From IMG/VR virus record IMGVR_UViG_3300037108_000063, positions 1 to 24,472 of that record: a stretch of 24,472 nucleotides of DNA, one strand, 5' to 3'. The position numbers were made by a program, and so were the translations under genes. This DNA is from a virus. The notes below the pieces were generated by a model that saw nothing but the letters and a program-made list of their open reading frames with translations, was not told where the DNA came from and ran no database searches. Shown here one piece after another: positions 21,648 to 24,472 of this stretch (positions are counted from its first letter, which is position 1; each line of letters begins with the position of its first letter).

Positions 21648-24472
21648 ATGGCTGCCGAACCTCTTCGCATCTTCGATCCGCGCCGCAACTTCCAGACGCA
21701 GGGCTTCACCGGGCGTGGCGCGACGACCACGATCCATGACGCGTCCGCGACAGGTGTGTCCGTCTCCGGCATCTTCCAAGCCGCAGAGGACTTCGCTGTG
21801 CTCGGGTTTTACAACGCGTACGATTACTTCAACCACCTGCGCCAGAAACACCTGCCGCGGACGGACCTCTCCGGCCTGACCTTGGAGTTCGATATCGAGT
21901 ACGACCACGCGCTCGATGGCGCGATGCGACTGGACGCCGCCAAGTACCCGTCCGTCTCGTGGGACTCGATGACCTTCGTCTGCGGCAAGGGCGGCGCTGG
22001 CGAGATCCGCGAGGTGAAGCTCCTCTCGTATGCCACGGTGGTGTCCGGAGGCGAGACGCCCGCCAGTGTGAGCGTCGAGGCGTCGGGCACGCAGCCGGAG
22101 TTGGGCGCCGACCACATCGCGGTTACGTTCCGCGACACGGTTTACGATTGCATCCCGTGGGGCAAGCTCTACCAACTGCCCAAGTCGCTCTCCTCACCCA
22201 ACGGCGCCATCGACCTGTGGCCCTCCGATCTCGATCCGGTGACTGGCGAGTTGGAGTTGAAGGTCGGGGATACTGTGTACTTCACGTACGACCCGCTCTA
22301 TCCTGCTGACCCTCCGTACCAGTTGGAAGAGATCTGCCACGTCAGTGGCATAGATCCTGTCTACAAGAACCGCGTGACGTTCGACAACACGCTGCCGCAC
22401 GGCGGGGCGACGATCTGCCGGTCGTACGCGCCGGGACCGTTCAACATCGTGGCGGCGTCGAATGACACGTTGACGTTCATCATCGACGGCACCAGCATTT
22501 ACATCGGCCTGACGGCGGGCGCGGCGCAGACCGCAGATCAGGTCGCCGCCGATATCAACACTGCGGTCGGCGCGGCGGGCCTGGACGCTACTGCTGACAC
22601 CGTGGACGGGTGCGTGCGGATCACTTCCACGAAGCCGGTTGGGGCGGGCGAGCTCGTCGCGTGGGGCGGAACGGGCTTGTCCACTATCGGGTTCGTGCCT
22701 GGAACGTACGCGGGCAGCGGTCCTCAGTTCCACGTCCATGCTCTCGCGACCGCTGAGTCGGCCATCAAGGATCTCGCGGACACGATCAACGGCGGCGGCA
22801 AGAACGTCGTCGTCACCGGACCCGACCAGTCCAGCGTCATTCAGGCGACTGCCACCGGCAAGACGCTCACCATCGCGTTCAAGACCAGCCCGCCGCCCGC
22901 GACGGTCATGGGCAAGTTGGGCAACGGCGAGATCCTTACCGTCCGGTCCTGGCACGAGACGGTCCCGGTAGACGCGCGGGACGCCTCGTACGATGCGTCG
23001 AAGGACGTGCAAGGCGTGACGTTCGGCACGAACCGCAGCATCCGGTTCGCTGGCGGCGACAACGACACCAAGTATCACATCAGCCTCCCGCTGGGCGCGT
23101 TGACCGACAAGAACAGCCAGACGGTTCCCACCGTGGACTGCCGGAAGATGTACATGGTGTTCGCACCACGATTCGAGATCGTGGAGGAGGCGCTGGACGA
23201 CGGGTGCTTCCTGACCGCCGACGTGGGACCGGGCGACACGATCTGGAGCGTAGATAGCGGCGCGGCGTTGACGGGCGGGCGGTACTTCATCGGAGACGCC
23301 ACGACCGAGGAGCGCGTCCTGCTCGTGGCGGGCGGCGCGTCCAGCATCCACGTTCAGCGTGGGTACGAGTCCTCGACGCCTGCCTCCTGGCCTGCGGGCG
23401 CCCGGATGAAGAAGCTCCCGCCGATCTCCGGCTTCCAGTCCGACGTGGAGTGGGGCGCGACCATCTCGAACATCGCAGTCACGGGCGATCGAAGCCTCAA
23501 GGTGGGCGGCGATTCTGCGCGGATCGAGGAGTCCGACAAGCGGTGCCAGTACACCGGCTATTGGGAGGATTACAAGTACGGCGCGACGGGCTGGCCCTCG
23601 CAGTGGTGGAGCAAGGGGCACGCGCGGCGCACCGGCCCGAACGATCTCGCGGACGTGCGCGCGGTCACGATCCAGTACTCTGCCACGGAGGAGCACGAGC
23701 TCTACCTCGGCACGTTCCTGTACGCGGACTGCGGCAAAGTCGGCGTCACCGTGGATGGCGTGGCGCCCGCCGAATCGCCCATCGATCTCTATCTCAACGA
23801 GTACGGCGGCACCACCGCGAGCTTGAAGATCGCGTCCGCAGTCCCGGCAGGGAACCACATCGTCGTCCTGACCGCCCTGTTCGAACGCAACGCCGACAGC
23901 ACCGGGTACTACTTTTACTTCGATTACCTGTGGCCGCTCGTGCCGCAGGACGTTCCGGACCCGCGGAAGGAGTATCCGGACGTGTCGCTGGCCATCGACT
24001 TCGACACCGACCACGGGTACAAGAAGCCCCCGGCCTGGCACCTCTGGCATCTCCAGAAGCTCGGGTTCAAGGGCCACGCCGACGTGTACATGGGCGTCTT
24101 CTGGAACAATAAGCGGCGGCGCGTGGGCGCGAGCTATCCGTACGCGACCATCGAATACCGCCTCGCGGACGGCGTGGCCGCGCCGGTGGCGGGCGACGTT
24201 GTGACGATCCAGGTGTCCGGATCGAGCATGCAGCACACCATCCTGGAGGGCGAGTCCTTGCAGGATATCGTCAACGGGATGCGCGTGCTGATCAACCAAT
24301 TCTCCGGCGTGTGGGCCGACGATAACTACGGGACCAGCACGACCCTCCGCATCCAGTCCAAGGCTCCGTCCTGGTCGTTCCCCGGCATCTGGGTGGACGA
24401 TGGCAAGGCGGAACTTGGCGGCTATGTGAACGAACCGTTCGCTATCACCGCAGGCGTGAACGACGCGCTCCT
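21648..24472 (+). CDS. Large tail-tip/fibre protein, incomplete at the window end
   Basis: The frame is open from ATG 21648 to the last base (941 codons) and continues beyond. The start lacks a clear ribosome site. Composition returns to the high-GC phage pattern. The N-terminal 130 residues contain 'FAVLGFYNAYDYFNHLRQKH' and 'TLEFDIEYDHALDGAMRLDA', a block I take as a particle-attachment domain but cannot name. Three segments resemble the small flagellin/hook-type 'IN' domain: about 272-345 ('TLTFIIDGTSIYIGL' with 'TADQVAADINTAVGAAG'), 361-417 ('AIKDLADTINGGG') and 849-907 ('SLQDIVNGMRVLINQ'). Between them lies a beta-rich middle and an aromatic stretch 'AWHLWHLQKLGFKGHADVYM'. By size and position it is probably the receptor-contact or central fibre protein. 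Confidence 0.72.
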   Translation, partial: MAAEPLRIFDPRRNFQTQGFTGRGATTTIHDASATGVSVSGIFQAAEDFAVLGFYNAYDYFNHLRQKHLPRTDLSGLTLEFDIEYDHALDGAMRLDAAKYPSVSWDSMTFVCGKGGAGEIREVKLLSYATVVSGGETPASVSVEASGTQPELGADHIAVTFRDTVYDCIPWGKLYQLPKSLSSPNGAIDLWPSDLDPVTGELELKVGDTVYFTYDPLYPADPPYQLEEICHVSGIDPVYKNRVTFDNTLPHGGATICRSYAPGPFNIVAASNDTLTFIIDGTSIYIGLTAGAAQTADQVAADINTAVGAAGLDATADTVDGCVRITSTKPVGAGELVAWGGTGLSTIGFVPGTYAGSGPQFHVHALATAESAIKDLADTINGGGKNVVVTGPDQSSVIQATATGKTLTIAFKTSPPPATVMGKLGNGEILTVRSWHETVPVDARDASYDASKDVQGVTFGTNRSIRFAGGDNDTKYHISLPLGALTDKNSQTVPTVDCRKMYMVFAPRFEIVEEALDDGCFLTADVGPGDTIWSVDSGAALTGGRYFIGDATTEERVLLVAGGASSIHVQRGYESSTPASWPAGARMKKLPPISGFQSDVEWGATISNIAVTGDRSLKVGGDSARIEESDKRCQYTGYWEDYKYGATGWPSQWWSKGHARRTGPNDLADVRAVTIQYSATEEHELYLGTFLYADCGKVGVTVDGVAPAESPIDLYLNEYGGTTASLKIASAVPAGNHIVVLTALFERNADSTGYYFYFDYLWPLVPQDVPDPRKEYPDVSLAIDFDTDHGYKKPPAWHLWHLQKLGFKGHADVYMGVFWNNKRRRVGASYPYATIEYRLADGVAAPVAGDVVTIQVSGSSMQHTILEGESLQDIVNGMRVLINQFSGVWADDNYGTSTTLRIQSKAPSWSFPGIWVDDGKAELGGYVNEPFAITAGVNDAL

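Noticed and set aside
22194-24299. Open minus-strand frame of 701 codons
   Set aside because: It lies antisense to the incomplete terminal tail gene, whose plus frame is open throughout with domain-like sequence and consistent codon use.
1-24472. CRISPR array, tRNA, rRNA, integrase or insertion sequence
   Set aside because: None was seen. The only tandem repeat is the in-frame coding repeat at 14320-14739, which has no spacers and is conserved as protein.

Overview
The window is the late morphogenesis segment of a tailed double-stranded DNA phage or prophage with a long, lambda-like (siphovirus-type) tail. It opens inside the C-terminus of the large terminase subunit and runs left to right through head, neck, tail and host-recognition genes. 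GC content is high and third codon positions are strongly G/C, so the host is a high-GC bacterium. No host gene, tRNA, integrase or attachment site is visible, so host taxonomy and the choice between free phage and prophage cannot be settled from this sequence.

Head and neck (1-6227): terminase C-terminus, a gpW-like head completion protein, a lambda-gpB-like portal, a prohead protease fused to the major capsid protein (with a second in-frame ribosome binding site near the fusion point), a DUF2190 capsid cement protein with an extra C-terminal half, then small connector proteins in the positions of lambda FII, Z and U, and a 54-residue ORF overlapping both neighbours. Order and spacing follow lambda, with many ATGA or short overlaps that indicate one co-translated operon.

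Tail (6214-15170): tail tube protein; a pair of assembly-chaperone frames joined by a clear -1 slippery heptamer (AAATTTT directly before the zero-frame stop), as in lambda G/GT; a 1122-residue tape measure; a gpM-like minor tail protein; a Gp80-type fibre protein; a structural protein with a probable chitin-binding-type module; an unrecognised 218-residue protein; a protein built of seven 20-residue repeats; and a small fibre-tail adaptor.

Tail tip and accessory region (15172-24472): a FlgJ-type glucosaminidase lies among the tail genes, followed by a 1286-residue protein that appears to join M-, L- and J-type tail-tip modules and keeps four cysteines matching the gpL iron-sulfur site. The tail array is then interrupted by about 2.1 kb with a different character: a doubtful small ORF and, on the opposite strand, a more AT-rich 563-codon gene. 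The middle of its product resembles the class III nucleotidyl cyclase fold. This looks like a moron (accessory cargo gene) and is the best candidate for an undescribed system here. Tail genes resume at 21648 with a very large tail-tip or fibre protein that runs off the end of the window.
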